From positions 4,960,001-5,024,000 of the forward strand of contig NC_017075.1 in the NCBI RefSeq assembly GCF_000284255.1: a stretch of 64,000 nt of DNA, given 5' to 3'. The stretch's first letter is position 1. Each line of letters opens with the position of its first letter. Below the pieces are notes generated by a model that searched no databases, was not told the origin of the DNA, and was given only the letters and a program-made list of their open reading frames with translations. This stretch comes from Rubrivivax gelatinosus IL144. Its GTDB lineage: Bacteria; Pseudomonadota; Gammaproteobacteria; Burkholderiales; Burkholderiaceae_C. Made by a program: the position numbers and the translations under genes. This document shows, piece by piece, positions 1 to 16,248 of this stretch.

Positions 1-507
1 CGGCGCGACGACGGCGGTGAAACCTCGTGCCAGCGCCGCCTGTGCGCGCGCGGCACGCGCCTGCTCCAGGCCGGCCTGGGCGGCGTGCGCCTGGGTCTCT
101 GCGGTGTCCAGCGCCGCCTGGCTGACGAAACCCTGGCTGCGCAGCTCGCGCGTGCGCTGCAGCTGCAGCGAGGCGTTGCGCCACTCGGCGTCGGCCTGGG
201 CGACGCCGGCTTCGCCGCGCAGCAGCCCGGCCTGGGTGTCGCGTTCGTCGATGCGCGCGATCAGCTGGCCGGCCTTGACGCGCTCGCCGGCCTTCACCGC
301 GAGCTGCAGCACGTTGCCCGAGACCTGGGCGGCGACGGTGCTCTGGCGCAGCGCCTGCAGGCTGGCGTCGATCTCGAAACCGCCGGCCGCGGCGGCCTGG
401 CCGACGACGACGACCGGCACCGCCGGTGGCGCGGCCGACGCGGCCAGGCCGGCGAGCAGCGCCGGCAGCAGGGACGAGCGCACGACGGCGCGGACGATCG
501 GGTTCAT
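1..507 (-). CDS. RND/HlyD-type efflux periplasmic adaptor (N-terminal part, runs off window)
   Basis: This is the membrane-fusion subunit of a tripartite efflux pump, linking an inner-membrane transporter to an outer-membrane channel. The visible 169 codons begin at ATG 507 and leave the window at base 1 without a stop. Residues 1-26 form a short signal-peptide-like hydrophobic segment. A biotinyl/lipoyl-like half motif follows (V-A-A-Q-V-S-G and later A-G-E-R-V-K-A-G-Q-L-I-A-R-I-D), then an Ala/Gln/Glu-rich coiled-coil hairpin (about residues 85-155), and the return strand begins at F-T-A-V-V-A-P. This is the usual order in HlyD_D23/RND adaptors. The substrate cannot be read from this fragment. 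A promoter with an overlapping inverted repeat sits immediately upstream, so regulation by a ligand-sensing repressor is likely. No good Shine-Dalgarno precedes the ATG. Confidence 0.85.
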   Translation of the reverse strand, partial: MNPIVRAVVRSSLLPALLAGLAASAAPPAVPVVVVGQAAAAGGFEIDASLQALRQSTVAAQVSGNVLQLAVKAGERVKAGQLIARIDERDTQAGLLRGEAGVAQADAEWRNASLQLQRTRELRSQGFVSQAALDTAETQAHAAQAGLEQARAARAQAALARGFTAVVAP

Positions 508-513
508 GCCGCC

Positions 514-542
514 ATCTTATCCGATACCCCACAGGGTATCAA
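514..542 (-). promoter_or_regulatory. Sigma-70-type promoter of the efflux adaptor, probably leaderless transcript
   Basis: On the minus strand, TTGATA (542-537) and TAAGAT (519-514) are separated by exactly 17 bp. The predicted transcription start, about 7 bases after the -10, falls on or next to the A of the ATG at 507. The mRNA would therefore be leaderless, which fits the weak ribosome-binding site. This is read from the sequence only, with no start-site data. Confidence 0.5.
523..540. promoter_or_regulatory. Perfect inverted repeat GATACCC-CACA-GGGTATC, likely repressor operator
   Basis: The 7-bp arms are perfectly complementary around a 4-bp centre, and the repeat overlaps the -35 box and spacer of the adaptor promoter. 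An ATACCC...GGGTAT core resembles operators described for CsoR/CstR/RcnR (DUF156) repressors, which respond to copper, persulfide, nickel or formaldehyde. The family assignment is inference from the half-site; no such regulator gene lies in the window. Confidence 0.55.
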
Positions 543-597
543 ACAGGTGCAGCTGAACCCGACCGGCGGCGTGCCGGATGTCGCGGGCGGCGGGATC

Positions 598-987
598 TCA
601 GCCGGGCAGGCCGGCGCAGGGATCGCGGCGCGGCATCGCCGGCACCGCGACGCCGCGCTCCTTGGCGCGCGCGGCCATCTCGGTGTGGTGCTGCTCGACG
701 TAGGCGCGGCAGTCGGCGCCTGTCGTCATCGACCGCATCTTGGTCTGGTGCGCCGTGCGTTCCTCGGGCGTCATCAGCGCCCAGCCGGGCGTCACGCCCT
801 GGCCCCAGCGCGCGGCACCGCGGCCGCCGCCCGGGCCCATGCCGCCACCCATTCCGCCTCCCATGCCGGGGCCGGCCCCCTGGACCGGCGCGCTGGCGGC
901 ACCGGCAGGCGCCGGCGTCTGGGCAAAAGCGGCCGCGGCGGCGAGGGCCGCAGCGGCGAACACGAAGGCATGGCGGATCGTCGACAT
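598..987 (-). CDS. Small exported Gly/Met-rich protein of unknown function
   Basis: A 129-residue protein starting at ATG 987, preceded by a clear AGGAG site. Residues 1-22 are a signal peptide (basic start, long Ala-rich core, A-F-A-Q end). Residues 40-58 hold a Gly/Met-rich run with G-M-G-G-G repeats. A more conserved-looking tail follows, with M-T-P-E-E-R-T-A-H, then a single Cys in A-D-C-R-A-Y, an H-H pair, and a last Cys in R-D-P-C-A-G-L. I have a general memory of similar short proteins in Burkholderiales genomes but no function for them. The Met/His/Cys content and the neighbouring efflux adaptor allow a periplasmic metal-binding or envelope-stress role; that is inference only. Confidence 0.75.
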   Translation of the reverse strand: MSTIRHAFVFAAAALAAAAAFAQTPAPAGAASAPVQGAGPGMGGGMGGGMGPGGGRGAARWGQGVTPGWALMTPEERTAHQTKMRSMTTGADCRAYVEQHHTEMAARAKERGVAVPAMPRRDPCAGLPG

Positions 988-1015
988 CGTCGTCTCCTGG
1001 AGCGAGAGCCCCAAT

Positions 1016-1582
1016 CTACCCCCCACGGTATCCAGGGGATTGATCCAGAGACAGACGCGAGGCGATACGCGCCAGCCGCGCCTGGCCGCGCACCGGCTCG
1101 GCGTCCAGCGCGAGCCAGCGTGTCGGCAGCTCGCCGCCGGACTGCACTTCGGCCGGCAGGCGCGCGAGAAAGCAGAAGTCCAGATGCAGGTGGCCGGGCT
1201 CGCCACGGCGCGGGTTCGGCGGGATGGCGTGCAGGTCGACGTCGACGGCGAGGTCGCCGAGCACCGCGGCGTCGGCGACGGCGTCGCCGCATTCCTCGCG
1301 CAGCTCGCGTTCGGCGGCCTGGCGCAGCGTCTCGCCGGGCTCGAGGTGGCCGCCGGGCTGCAGCAGCCGGCCCAGCGTCGGGTGCTCGACGAGCAGCGTG
1401 CGCCGGCCGTCGACATCGACGACGAAGACGCTGGCCGTCAGGTGCCAGGGAAAGCTCCAACGCCGGCCGTGGGCGGCGGTGACGGGCGCGCAGCGGTCGA
1501 AGGCCGCCCAGTCCAGGTCGGGGCGGGCGGCACGCGCCCGCGCGATCTCGGCCAGCACGGCGGCCAGCGGCAGGTCATGCAT
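1016..1582 (-). CDS. NUDIX hydrolase
   Basis: A NUDIX-fold pyrophosphohydrolase acting on a nucleoside diphosphate linked to another moiety; the exact substrate is unknown. The 188-residue protein contains a complete NUDIX box (GX5EX7REUXEEXGU) running from G-G-H-L-E-P-G-E-T to R-E-L-R-E-E-C-G, around residues 78-101. I chose ATG 1582 rather than an upstream in-frame ATG because the upstream one would lie in the ssb terminator. The gene is downstream of ssb on the same strand but separated from it by that terminator, so it is probably transcribed independently or by read-through. Confidence 0.85.
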   Translation of the reverse strand: MHDLPLAAVLAEIARARAARPDLDWAAFDRCAPVTAAHGRRWSFPWHLTASVFVVDVDGRRTLLVEHPTLGRLLQPGGHLEPGETLRQAAERELREECGDAVADAAVLGDLAVDVDLHAIPPNPRRGEPGHLHLDFCFLARLPAEVQSGGELPTRWLALDAEPVRGQARLARIASRLSLDQSPGYRGG

Positions 1583-1599
1583 CACGGACAGAAGGCTCG

Positions 1600-1639
1600 G
1601 AAAAAGAAACGGCCCGCGCACCCGAAGGCGGCGGGCCGT
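1600..1639 (-). terminator. Rho-independent terminator of ssb
   Basis: On the minus strand the 9-bp arms ACGGCCCGC and GCGGGCCGT (1639-1631 and 1617-1609) form a GC-rich hairpin followed directly by a T-rich tract, TTCTTTTT. It starts 22 bp after the ssb stop codon. Confidence 0.85.
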
Positions 1640-1660
1640 GACGGCCAGCGGCCGACAGGC

Positions 1661-2161
1661 TCAGAACGGAATGTCGTCGTCCATGTCGTCGAAGCCGGTG
1701 CTCGACTTCTGCGGCGCCGGCGCGCGCGGCGCGGGGGCCTGCGGGCGCGGTGCCGGGGCGCGGCGGGCCGGCGGCGCGCCCATGTCGTCGCCACCGCCGT
1801 AGTCGCCGCCGCCACCGCCGCCGCCTTCACGGCCGCCGAGCAGCTGCATTTCCATCGCGATGATTTCGGTCGTGTACTTCTCGACGCCGTCCTTGTCGGT
1901 CCACTTGCGCGTCTTCAGACGGCCTTCGACGTAGACCGGGCGGCCCTTCTTCAGGTACTCGCCGGCGATCTCGGCCAGGCGGTCGTAGAAGACCACGCGG
2001 TGCCATTCGGTCTCTTCCTGGCGCTCGCCGCTGGTCTTGTCCTTCCACTGGCGGCTGGTGGCGATGGTGACGTTGCAGATCGCCGAGCCGCTGGGGGCGT
2101 AGCGCACTTCGGGGTCGCGGCCGAGGTTGCCGACGAGGATGACTTTGTTGACCGAGGCCAT
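1661..2161 (-). CDS. ssb: Single-stranded DNA-binding protein
   Basis: SSB coats single-stranded DNA during replication, recombination and repair, and recruits partners through its acidic tail. The 166-residue protein has the canonical N-terminal OB fold (starting [14 protein letters not shown]), a Gly-rich then Pro/Ala/Arg-rich linker from about residue 115, and the conserved tip D-D-D-I-P-F. The length is normal for a proteobacterial SSB. ATG 2161 has a strong AGGAGG about 10 bases upstream, which rules out the longer in-frame starts. It is divergent from recQ, whose product family binds the SSB tail, across a 188-bp gap. I see no LexA box in that gap. Confidence 0.97.
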   Translation of the reverse strand: MASVNKVILVGNLGRDPEVRYAPSGSAICNVTIATSRQWKDKTSGERQEETEWHRVVFYDRLAEIAGEYLKKGRPVYVEGRLKTRKWTDKDGVEKYTTEIIAMEMQLLGGREGGGGGGGDYGGGDDMGAPPARRAPAPRPQAPAPRAPAPQKSSTGFDDMDDDIPF

Positions 2162-2349
2162 GGGGGATGCCCTCCTGGGGTGGGCGAAGACGAGAGGGAA
2201 GGACGGACGCCGGCGCGAAGGCCGGCACTGGGCGCCGATGATACCGGCCGGGCCCTCCTGGCGGGGCACTCCCCCCGCACGGTGGCTGGTTCCCCCTCCC
2301 GAGGGCGCGCCGGGCCGGCCGCACGGCTCGCGTACCATCCGGCCCCTCC

Positions 2350-4263
<1,914 letters not shown>

Positions 4264-4368
4264 TCTGCGTCTATCCAGACGGGTCGCCGGGCCGGATACT
4301 TGATCATCAGGGGGACGCGCGCGGCCTGTCTCCCGGCAAACGGGGAGACCCGGAAGGGGCGGGGGAAG

Positions 4369-7373
<3,005 letters not shown>

Positions 7374-7377
<4 letters not shown>

Positions 7378-9533
7378 GCGAGATGCAACTGAGGCAACGG
7401 GTGCGCCAGCGCGACCGGCTGGTCGCGCAGGTGGCGAACAACGGCGCGGACCTGCGCAGCGAGCTGCTCGACGCCGTGCAGCGCGGCGATCTCGGCGCCG
7501 CCGAGGCGGCGCTGCAACGCAACGACACCAAGGTGCGCACGCTGGCCGAGGAGCTGCGCATCTACCAGGCCGAGCTGCACGCCCAGGCCGACGAGCTGCA
7601 GCAAAGCCGCGAGCGCACCGAGCAGGCGCTGTCGCGCTTCACGACGCTGTTCCTGGGCATGCCGGTGGCGTCGATGCTGGTCAGCTTCAACGGCGAGGTG
7701 CTCGAGCAGAACGGCCAGGCCGAGCGCCTGTTCTCGATGCAGCGCCAGACGATGAGCGCGCGGCTGCTGTTCCGCATGGTCGACTCGCAGCAGTACCAGC
7801 AGCGCGTGCGGCCGGCCTTCCACCAGGCGCGTGCGCTGGGCTCGATCACGCTCGACGAGGTCGGCTTCGTCGCCGAGGACGGACGCCGCTTCATCGGCGA
7901 GATGCACCTGTCGACGCTGCCCGGCGACGACGACGACAAGCCGCAGTTCGCGATGGCCGTCATCGACCGCACCGAGCACATCGAGGACGTGCGCGCGCTG
8001 CGCGAGACCACCGAGGCGCTGCGCGTGCGCGAGGCCTTCCTCGCCGACTCGGCGCGCCTGGCGCGCATCGGCGGCTGGGAGTACGACATCGAGTGCGGCA
8101 CGATGCGCTGGTCCTCGCACCTGCGCCGCGTCTTCGAGATCGCCGCCGACGAACCGGCGACGCTGGAGCGCACGCTGCAGCTGTGCACGCCCGACGGCCA
8201 CGCCGCGCTGTCGGGGGCGCTGCACGCGGCCAAGCCGGGGCAGGCGCCGTTCGACTTCGAGCTCGACATGCACGACGCCCACGGCCGCGCGATGCGCGTG
8301 CGCGTCGTCGGCCGCGCCGAGCTCGGCGACGACGGCCCGCTGGTCATCGGCATGTTCCAGGACGTCACCGCCCAGGCCCAGGCCCGGCGCCAGATCGGCG
8401 AGCTGACCGAGCGCCTGAGCGTGGCCAACGATGCCGGCGGCATCGGCGTCTGGGACTGGGACCTGCAGCACGGCGAGCTCTACCTCGACGGCCGCATGCG
8501 CGAGCTGGCCGCCTACGGCGACGGCACGCCGCCGTCGGACCTGTGCGCCGCGCTCTCGCCCTATCTGCACCCGGAAGACGCGCCGAGCTTCGTCGACGCC
8601 GTGCACCAGGCCGTCGAGGCCTGCACCGCCTTCGGCATCGAGCTGCGCCTGGCGCCGGGGCCGGTTGGCGAGCGCTGGCTGCACCTGGCCGGGCGCGCCC
8701 ACGTCGAAGGCGGCATGGCGCCGCGTACCGTGCGCCTGGTCGGCTGCGCCTGGGACACGACCGGCGAGCACGAGCAGGCCCGGCTGCTGGCCGCCAAGCA
8801 GGCCGCCGAATCGGCCAACCGCGCCAAGACGGTGTTCCTGTCGCGCGTCAGCCACGAGCTGCGCACGCCGCTGAACGCGATCCTCGGCTTCTCGCAGCTG
8901 ATGCGGCTGGAGGCCGAAGCCGGCGACCTGGTGGTCAAGCCCTACCGCGTCGCGATGGTCGAGGACGCCGCGCGCCACCTGCTGGAGCTGGTCAACGAGC
9001 TGCTCAACGTCTCGGGCATCGAGAGCGGCCAGCTGGCGATGAAGCGCGTCGCGCTGGACCTGCGCCCGCTGGTGCGCGACTGCCTGCAGATGATCGCCGC
9101 CCAGGCCGCGGCGATGCAGCTGACGATGGACGACCGCTGCAGCGACGGCCCGCCGCTGCTGGTGCTGGCCGACCCGCTGCGCACCAAGGAAGTGCTGCTG
9201 AACCTGCTGTCCAACGCCGCCAAGTACAACCGCACCGGCGGCCGCATCATGGTCTCGGCGCGGCACTTCGCCGGTTATGTCGAACTGACCGTCGCCGACA
9301 CCGGCCGCGGCCTGTCGGAGCAGCAGCTGGCCGAGCTGTTCCAGCCCTTCAGCCGCGCCGGGGCCGAGTGCTCGGGCATCCCGGGCTCGGGCATGGGACT
9401 GTACTTCAGCAAGCGCGTCGTCGAGGCGATGGGCGGGCGCATCGAAGTCGAGAGCGTCGCCGGCGAGCGCACCGCGTTCACCGTCGCACTCGACGAGGTG
9501 CCGCTGCACGGCGAGCCGGGCCTTCGCATCTGA
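7374..9533 (+). CDS. Cytoplasmic PAS-domain sensor histidine kinase
   Basis: A 719-residue histidine kinase whose start overlaps the stop of the CheB-CheR gene. Residues 1-80 are a helical lead-in, followed by three PAS-type regions (about 90-200, 215-335 and 345-465), the H-box S-H-E-L-R-T-P-L-N-A with phospho-acceptor H494, and a HATPase domain with N, G1 (V-A-D-T-G-R-G-L) and G2 (G-S-G-M-G-L-Y) motifs. No transmembrane helix or receiver domain is visible, so it senses a cytosolic signal and must signal to a response regulator encoded elsewhere. In some bacteria CheB-CheR-PAS modules are fused to a kinase in one chain; here they are two coupled genes. The input signal is unknown. Confidence 0.9.
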
Positions 9534-9545
9534 CGCGCGGCGCAG

Positions 9546-9581
9546 GAGCGCTGGCGCCTCGGCGCCGGCGCTCGCTATGAT
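9546..9581 (+). promoter_or_regulatory. GC-rich hairpin (kinase 3' end) followed by a TATGAT -10 box for uvrA
   Basis: GAGCGC-T-GGCGCC pairs with GGCGCC-G-GCGCTC (9546-9573, one T/G mismatch, 2-base loop). It has no T tract, so it is only a possible terminator for the kinase operon. TATGAT follows at 9576-9581, which would start transcription about 20 bases before the uvrA ATG. No good -35 is visible, and no LexA box. Confidence 0.4.
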
Positions 9582-9608
9582 GGCCGGTTGCCCGCCGCTC
9601 GCCCGCCG

Positions 9609-12554
<2,946 letters not shown>

Positions 12555-12646
12555 ATGCCGCGGCCGTTTGCGCCTCGGGATGGCGCCGCGGCCGCGCCGG
12601 GGCCAGCATCAGGGTTCGGACGAGGCTGGGAGGCCCGGGGAACCCG

Positions 12647-13498
12647 ATGGACACGACACAAGCGCTGCGCGACTGGCTGGAAGTCGCCTGGAACCGCCAC
12701 GACACGGCCCCGTACGAGCTGACGCTGGAACTCGTCGCGCGCGCTTCGACGCTGCCCGACGACGACGACGGCGCCGACGCCGTGCGGCTGGCGCGTCACA
12801 CCGCGCTGGGCCACCTCGGGCGGACCGACCTGCTGCACACCTTCGTCGCCGCGCTGCCGGCCGGCGCCAAGCTCGACGCGGCGCGCTCGCGCGCCCAGTG
12901 GGCGCTGGCGCAGGTCGAGGGCCGACAGGCCGAACCGCTGCCCGAGGTCGCCGCCTGGGCCCTGCTCGGCGACGTCGTGCAGGCCGAGCTGCGCCGCGGG
13001 CGCCACGACGCGCCGCGCGTGCGCCTGCTGCCGCTGGAGACGCGCGCCGCGAACCACCCCGACCCGGCCGCGCGCCAGGCCTACGCCGCGACGGCGCACA
13101 ACGTGGCCCAGGCGCTGCGCCTGGGCCCGCGCGAGCCGGCGCTGGACGCGCTGATGATCGAGATGGCCGAACTCGAACGCCGCGCCTGGGAGCGTGCCGG
13201 CACCTGGATGCACGTCGAGCGCGCCGACTACCACCTGGCGCTGTGCCATGCCGCGCTCGGCCACGGCGCGCAGGCGCAGGCGCACGCGGCGGCCTGCATC
13301 GCGGCCTGCGAGGCGCATGGCGCCGAGGCCTCGGAACGTTTCTTCGCCCATGAATGCGCCGTGCATGCGGCGCATGCGGCCGGCGACCGCGAGGAGCTGG
13401 CCCGCCACCGCGAGGCGATGCTCGCGCTGCTGGCCGAGGTGCAGGACGCCGAGATGCGCGCCTTCTGCGAGAAGACGCTGGCGGCGGCGCCGCAATGA
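12647..13498 (+). CDS. Helical-repeat (TPR-like) protein, function unknown
   Basis: A 283-residue protein that I do not recognise. It is almost entirely Ala/Leu/Glu/Arg-rich helix with no signal peptide or membrane segment. Paired helices of about 34-40 residues (for example around W-A-L-A-Q-V-E-G, Y-A-A-T-A-H-N-V-A-Q-A-L and L-A-L-C-H-A-A-L-G-H-G) suggest a tetratricopeptide-like solenoid, which would make it a protein-binding scaffold. ATG 12647 has a GGGAGG-type site upstream. It lies 92 bp after uvrA on the same strand and may be co-transcribed, but nothing in it suggests a repair function. Its stop codon abuts the terminator of the convergent SWIB gene. Confidence 0.6.
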   Translation: MDTTQALRDWLEVAWNRHDTAPYELTLELVARASTLPDDDDGADAVRLARHTALGHLGRTDLLHTFVAALPAGAKLDAARSRAQWALAQVEGRQAEPLPEVAAWALLGDVVQAELRRGRHDAPRVRLLPLETRAANHPDPAARQAYAATAHNVAQALRLGPREPALDALMIEMAELERRAWERAGTWMHVERADYHLALCHAALGHGAQAQAHAAACIAACEAHGAEASERFFAHECAVHAAHAAGDREELARHREAMLALLAEVQDAEMRAFCEKTLAAAPQ

Positions 13499-13522
13499 AA
13501 AAGGCCGGCTGACGCCGGCCTT
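13496..13522 (-). terminator. Rho-independent terminator of the SWIB gene, shared with the convergent gene
   Basis: Arms AAGGCCGGC (13501-13509) and GCCGGCCTT (13514-13522) form a 9-bp stem with a 4-base loop. On the minus strand it runs into CCTTTTTCATT, a proper T tract; on the plus strand the tail is weak. Confidence 0.8.
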
Positions 13523-13557
13523 CGTGGTGGACAACGGGCGCCAGGCGCCCGCGTGCC

Positions 13558-14001
13558 TCACTTGAGGTGGCTGCTGATCAGCTTGGTCATCTCGAACATC
13601 GAGACCTGCGCCTTGTCGAAGATCGCCTTCAGCTTGGCGTCGGCGTTGATCATCGTCTTCTTGGCCTTGTCTTGCAGGCCGTTCTTCTTGATGTACTCCC
13701 AGACCTTCTTCGTGATCTCGGTGCGCGGCAGCGGCTTGTCGCCGATGACGGCGGCCAGAGCGGCGCTCGGGGTCAGGGGCTTCATGAAGGCGGCGCTGGG
13801 GGTGCGCTTCTTCGCGGCGGCCTTCTTGGCGGGCGCCTTCTTGACCGCCGGGGCGGCCTTCTTCGGGGCGGCAGCCTTCTTCGCCGGAGCGGCGACGGCC
13901 TTCTTCGCGGGAGCGGCGGCCTTCGTGGCCGGAGCCGCCTTCTTCGCCGGTGCCTTGGTGGCCGCGGTCTTCTTCGCGGCGGTCTTCTTCGCAGTTGCCA
14001 T
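13558..14001 (-). CDS. SWIB/MDM2-domain protein with histone-H1-like Lys/Ala tail
   Basis: A 147-residue DNA-associated protein. Residues 1-70 are a highly basic low-complexity tail built from A-K-K, A-P-A-K-K-A-A and similar units, resembling the H1-type C-terminal tails of bacterial histone-like proteins. Residues about 73-147 form a SWIB domain (K-P-L-T-P-S-A-A-L ... E-I-T-K-K-V-W-E-Y-I-K ... I-N-A-D-A-K-L-K-A-I-F). SWIB domains in eukaryotes are protein-interaction modules of chromatin remodelers; the bacterial versions have no firm role that I can state. ATG 14001 follows a GGAGAACA site. A nucleoid-associated function is inferred from the charged tail. Confidence 0.9.
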   Translation of the reverse strand: MATAKKTAAKKTAATKAPAKKAAPATKAAAPAKKAVAAPAKKAAAPKKAAPAVKKAPAKKAAAKKRTPSAAFMKPLTPSAALAAVIGDKPLPRTEITKKVWEYIKKNGLQDKAKKTMINADAKLKAIFDKAQVSMFEMTKLISSHLK

Positions 14002-14168
14002 GGGAATGTTCTCCGTCAGAGTGGCTCGACGCCGGCGCTGCGCGAAGCCTCATGGGAGCCTCGTCTGGCAGGGAGCGCCGTGCACGCGGGATGGTACCGC
14101 CTCACGAGGGCCGCTGAGAAGCTGTTTTCATAGGTGGAATGCATTCTCGCCACGCTATGCTGCGCCCT

Positions 14169-14528
14169 ATGAAGATCCTCGCGAGATGGTTCCTGCTCGC
14201 CGCTGCGCTGCTGCTGGTGGCCAACCTCTATCCCGGCGTCACCGTGCAGAGCTTCGGCACTGCGCTGATCGCGGCCCTGGTCCTGGGCCTGCTGAACACG
14301 CTGGTGCGGCCGCTGCTGGTGCTGCTCACCCTGCCCGTTACGCTGCTGACGCTGGGCCTGTTCCTCTTCGTCATCAACGCGCTGATGTTCTGGGCCGCGG
14401 CCAGCGTGCTCGACGGCTTCCGTGTCGCCGGCTTCGGCGCGGCGCTGATCGGCTCGGTGATCTACAGCCTGTGCGGCATGGTCATCGACGCCGCCGTCGA
14501 GCAGCTCTTCGGCCGCTCGGCCCCCTGA
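14169..14528 (+). CDS. Phage_holin_4_2/YvlD-like small membrane protein
   Basis: A 119-residue inner-membrane protein with four predicted hydrophobic helices and the family signature of a long L-N-T-L-V-R-P-L-L loop between helices, ending C-G-M-V-I-D. This family (Phage_holin_4_2, DUF360) is named after holins but is widespread on bacterial chromosomes and is not evidence of a prophage. ATG 14169 starts the hydrophobic region; in-frame ATGs at 14139 and 14157 are possible. A TATGCT -10-like box (14156-14161) lies just before 14169, which argues against the earlier starts. The stop is directly adjacent to the stop of the convergent M48 protease. Confidence 0.8.
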   Translation: MKILARWFLLAAALLLVANLYPGVTVQSFGTALIAALVLGLLNTLVRPLLVLLTLPVTLLTLGLFLFVINALMFWAAASVLDGFRVAGFGAALIGSVIYSLCGMVIDAAVEQLFGRSAP

Positions 14529-16154
14529 TCAGCGCGGGCAGTCGCGCACCTCGACGCCCTCGATCGGCGCGGGGTTGCCGCCGTCGGCCCGGGCGTCGCA
14601 GAACGCACGGCGCTGCTGCGCACGCAGCTCGCGCAGGCGCGCGTCGATCACCGAAGCCTCGATGAAGTCCTGGCCGGCGGCGCCGCGTGCCGCGGCCTGG
14701 CCGGCACGCAGCCGGTCGATGGCGCCGTTCACGTCGCCCGAGACGTAGCGCGCCTCGGCTTCGGCACGCACCGCACGCAGCTTGAAGCCGGCGGCGTCGG
14801 CGGTGGCGGCCAGCTGCGTCCAGGCGCCGGCATCACGCGGATGCTCGGCGACCCAGGTCTGCAGCGATTCGGTGCTGGCGCGCAGCGCCTCGGGAGCCGC
14901 CTTGCCGCCACGCTGCAGGTCGAGTGCCGCCTGGGCGCGCATCAGCAGCGGCGCGCGGCCGCGCGCATCGACGCCGATCGTGTCCAGCACCTGCAGCGCC
15001 GCGGCGGGCTGGCCGGCGGCCAGCCGCACCTGCACCAGCAGCAGCTGCACGTCGCGCTCGGCCTGCGGTTCACGCGGGCTGGCCTGCTGCACGAGCGCCA
15101 GCGCCTGCGAGGCCAGGGCCTCGGCCTTGGCGTATTCGCGCAGCAGCGAGGCCGACAGCGCCGCGGCGTAGAACGCCCCCAGGCGCTCGCGCAGCGGCGC
15201 GTCGGCCGCGCCGCCGCCCTGGTCGACGAGGCGCTGCAGCACCTGCGGGTCGGTGTCCATCAGCACGCGCGAACGCTGCTGCATCAGCGCATGGCGCAGC
15301 GGCGGCGCGAGCTTGCCGTCGCCGCTGAACATCGCACGCGAGCGCGCCTCGCTCAGGCGCTCGACCGTCAGCGGGTGGCTGCGCAGGTAGGGGAAGCCGC
15401 CGCTGTCGTTGAGCCGCGTGGCGGTGTCGAGCTTCTCGAACATCTGCGCCATGCCCTGCGGCGCGAAGCCCGCCGAGGCGAGCGTGCTGTAGCCGATGCG
15501 GTCGGCCTCGCGTTCCATGTCGCGCGAGAAGTTGAGCTGGCCCTGGATCGACGCCGCCTGGCTGCCGACGATGGCCGCGTTGGCGACGTCGGCGTTGTTG
15601 CTGCGCGCGGCGGCGACCAGCCCCAGCAGCAGCGCCGCCAGGCTGATCATCGAGTTGCGCTGCGCGGCGATGCTGCTGCGCGCGATGTGGCGCTGGGTCA
15701 CGTGCGACAACTCGTGCGCCAGCACCGAGGCGAACTCGTCGCTGCTGGCCGTCAGCGCGATCAACCCGAGGTGCACGCCGACGAAGCCGCCCGGCAGCGC
15801 GAAGGCGTTGACGCTGCGCTCGCGCAGCAGGAAGGGCTCCCAGGCGAACTGGCGGTCGAGCTCGGCCTCGATGTTGCCGTTGGCGCGCGACGCCGCCACC
15901 AGCGGCTGGAAGATCGAGTTCAGGTACTCGAGCAGCACCGGGTCGTCGAGGTAGGACGGATCGGCGCGGATCTGGCGCATCACCTGCTCGCCCAGGCGGC
16001 GTTCGGCGCCGAGCGTGATGTCTTCGACCGCCGACTCGCCGAGCGAGGGCAGGCGCACCTGCGCCGGCACCACCTGGACGGCGAAAGCCAGCGCGAGCGC
16101 CAGCACGAGGGCACGGGGACGACGCGGGGAACGCGGGGAGGAAGAGAGCGTCAA
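14529..16154 (-). CDS. BepA-like periplasmic M48 metalloprotease with TPR domain
   Basis: A secreted zinc protease of the BepA/YfgC type that performs outer-membrane protein quality control. About 541 residues: a signal peptide (Arg-rich start, long Leu/Ala core, ending near V-V-P-A-Q), the M48 domain with zinc motif L-A-H-E-L-S-H-V and the downstream metal-ligand Glu in M-E-R-E-A-D-R-I-G, then an Ala/Leu-rich TPR region (about 320-500) and a Cys-containing tail. The start is uncertain: no ATG fits, and TTG 16154 is the best in-frame codon that keeps the signal peptide whole. It is divergent from moaC across about 95 bp. The 541-residue length is in the normal range for the family. Confidence 0.88.
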   Translation of the reverse strand: MTLSSSPRSPRRPRALVLALALAFAVQVVPAQVRLPSLGESAVEDITLGAERRLGEQVMRQIRADPSYLDDPVLLEYLNSIFQPLVAASRANGNIEAELDRQFAWEPFLLRERSVNAFALPGGFVGVHLGLIALTASSDEFASVLAHELSHVTQRHIARSSIAAQRNSMISLAALLLGLVAAARSNNADVANAAIVGSQAASIQGQLNFSRDMEREADRIGYSTLASAGFAPQGMAQMFEKLDTATRLNDSGGFPYLRSHPLTVERLSEARSRAMFSGDGKLAPPLRHALMQQRSRVLMDTDPQVLQRLVDQGGGAADAPLRERLGAFYAAALSASLLREYAKAEALASQALALVQQASPREPQAERDVQLLLVQVRLAAGQPAAALQVLDTIGVDARGRAPLLMRAQAALDLQRGGKAAPEALRASTESLQTWVAEHPRDAGAWTQLAATADAAGFKLRAVRAEAEARYVSGDVNGAIDRLRAGQAAARGAAGQDFIEASVIDARLRELRAQQRRAFCDARADGGNPAPIEGVEVRDCPR

Positions 16155-16248
16155 GGCAGGGTGTCCGTCGGGAGCACCGGACGCGGCCGGCGCGCGTGCA
16201 TGCAGCGGCCTATGATGACACCGTCGCGTTGCCCCCTTGTTTCCGTCG

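Noticed and set aside
2162..2349. Possible LexA box or riboswitch between ssb and recQ
   Set aside because: No CTGT-N8-ACAG pattern and no conserved RNA fold could be recognised; only the weak TACCAT remains.
13790..14001. Repetitive CTTCTTCGC... DNA
   Set aside because: It encodes the Lys/Ala tail of the SWIB protein, so the repeat follows from the amino-acid composition.
14169..14528. Holin-like name as a sign of a prophage
   Set aside because: This membrane family is common on chromosomes, and no lysis, structural or integrase gene is near.
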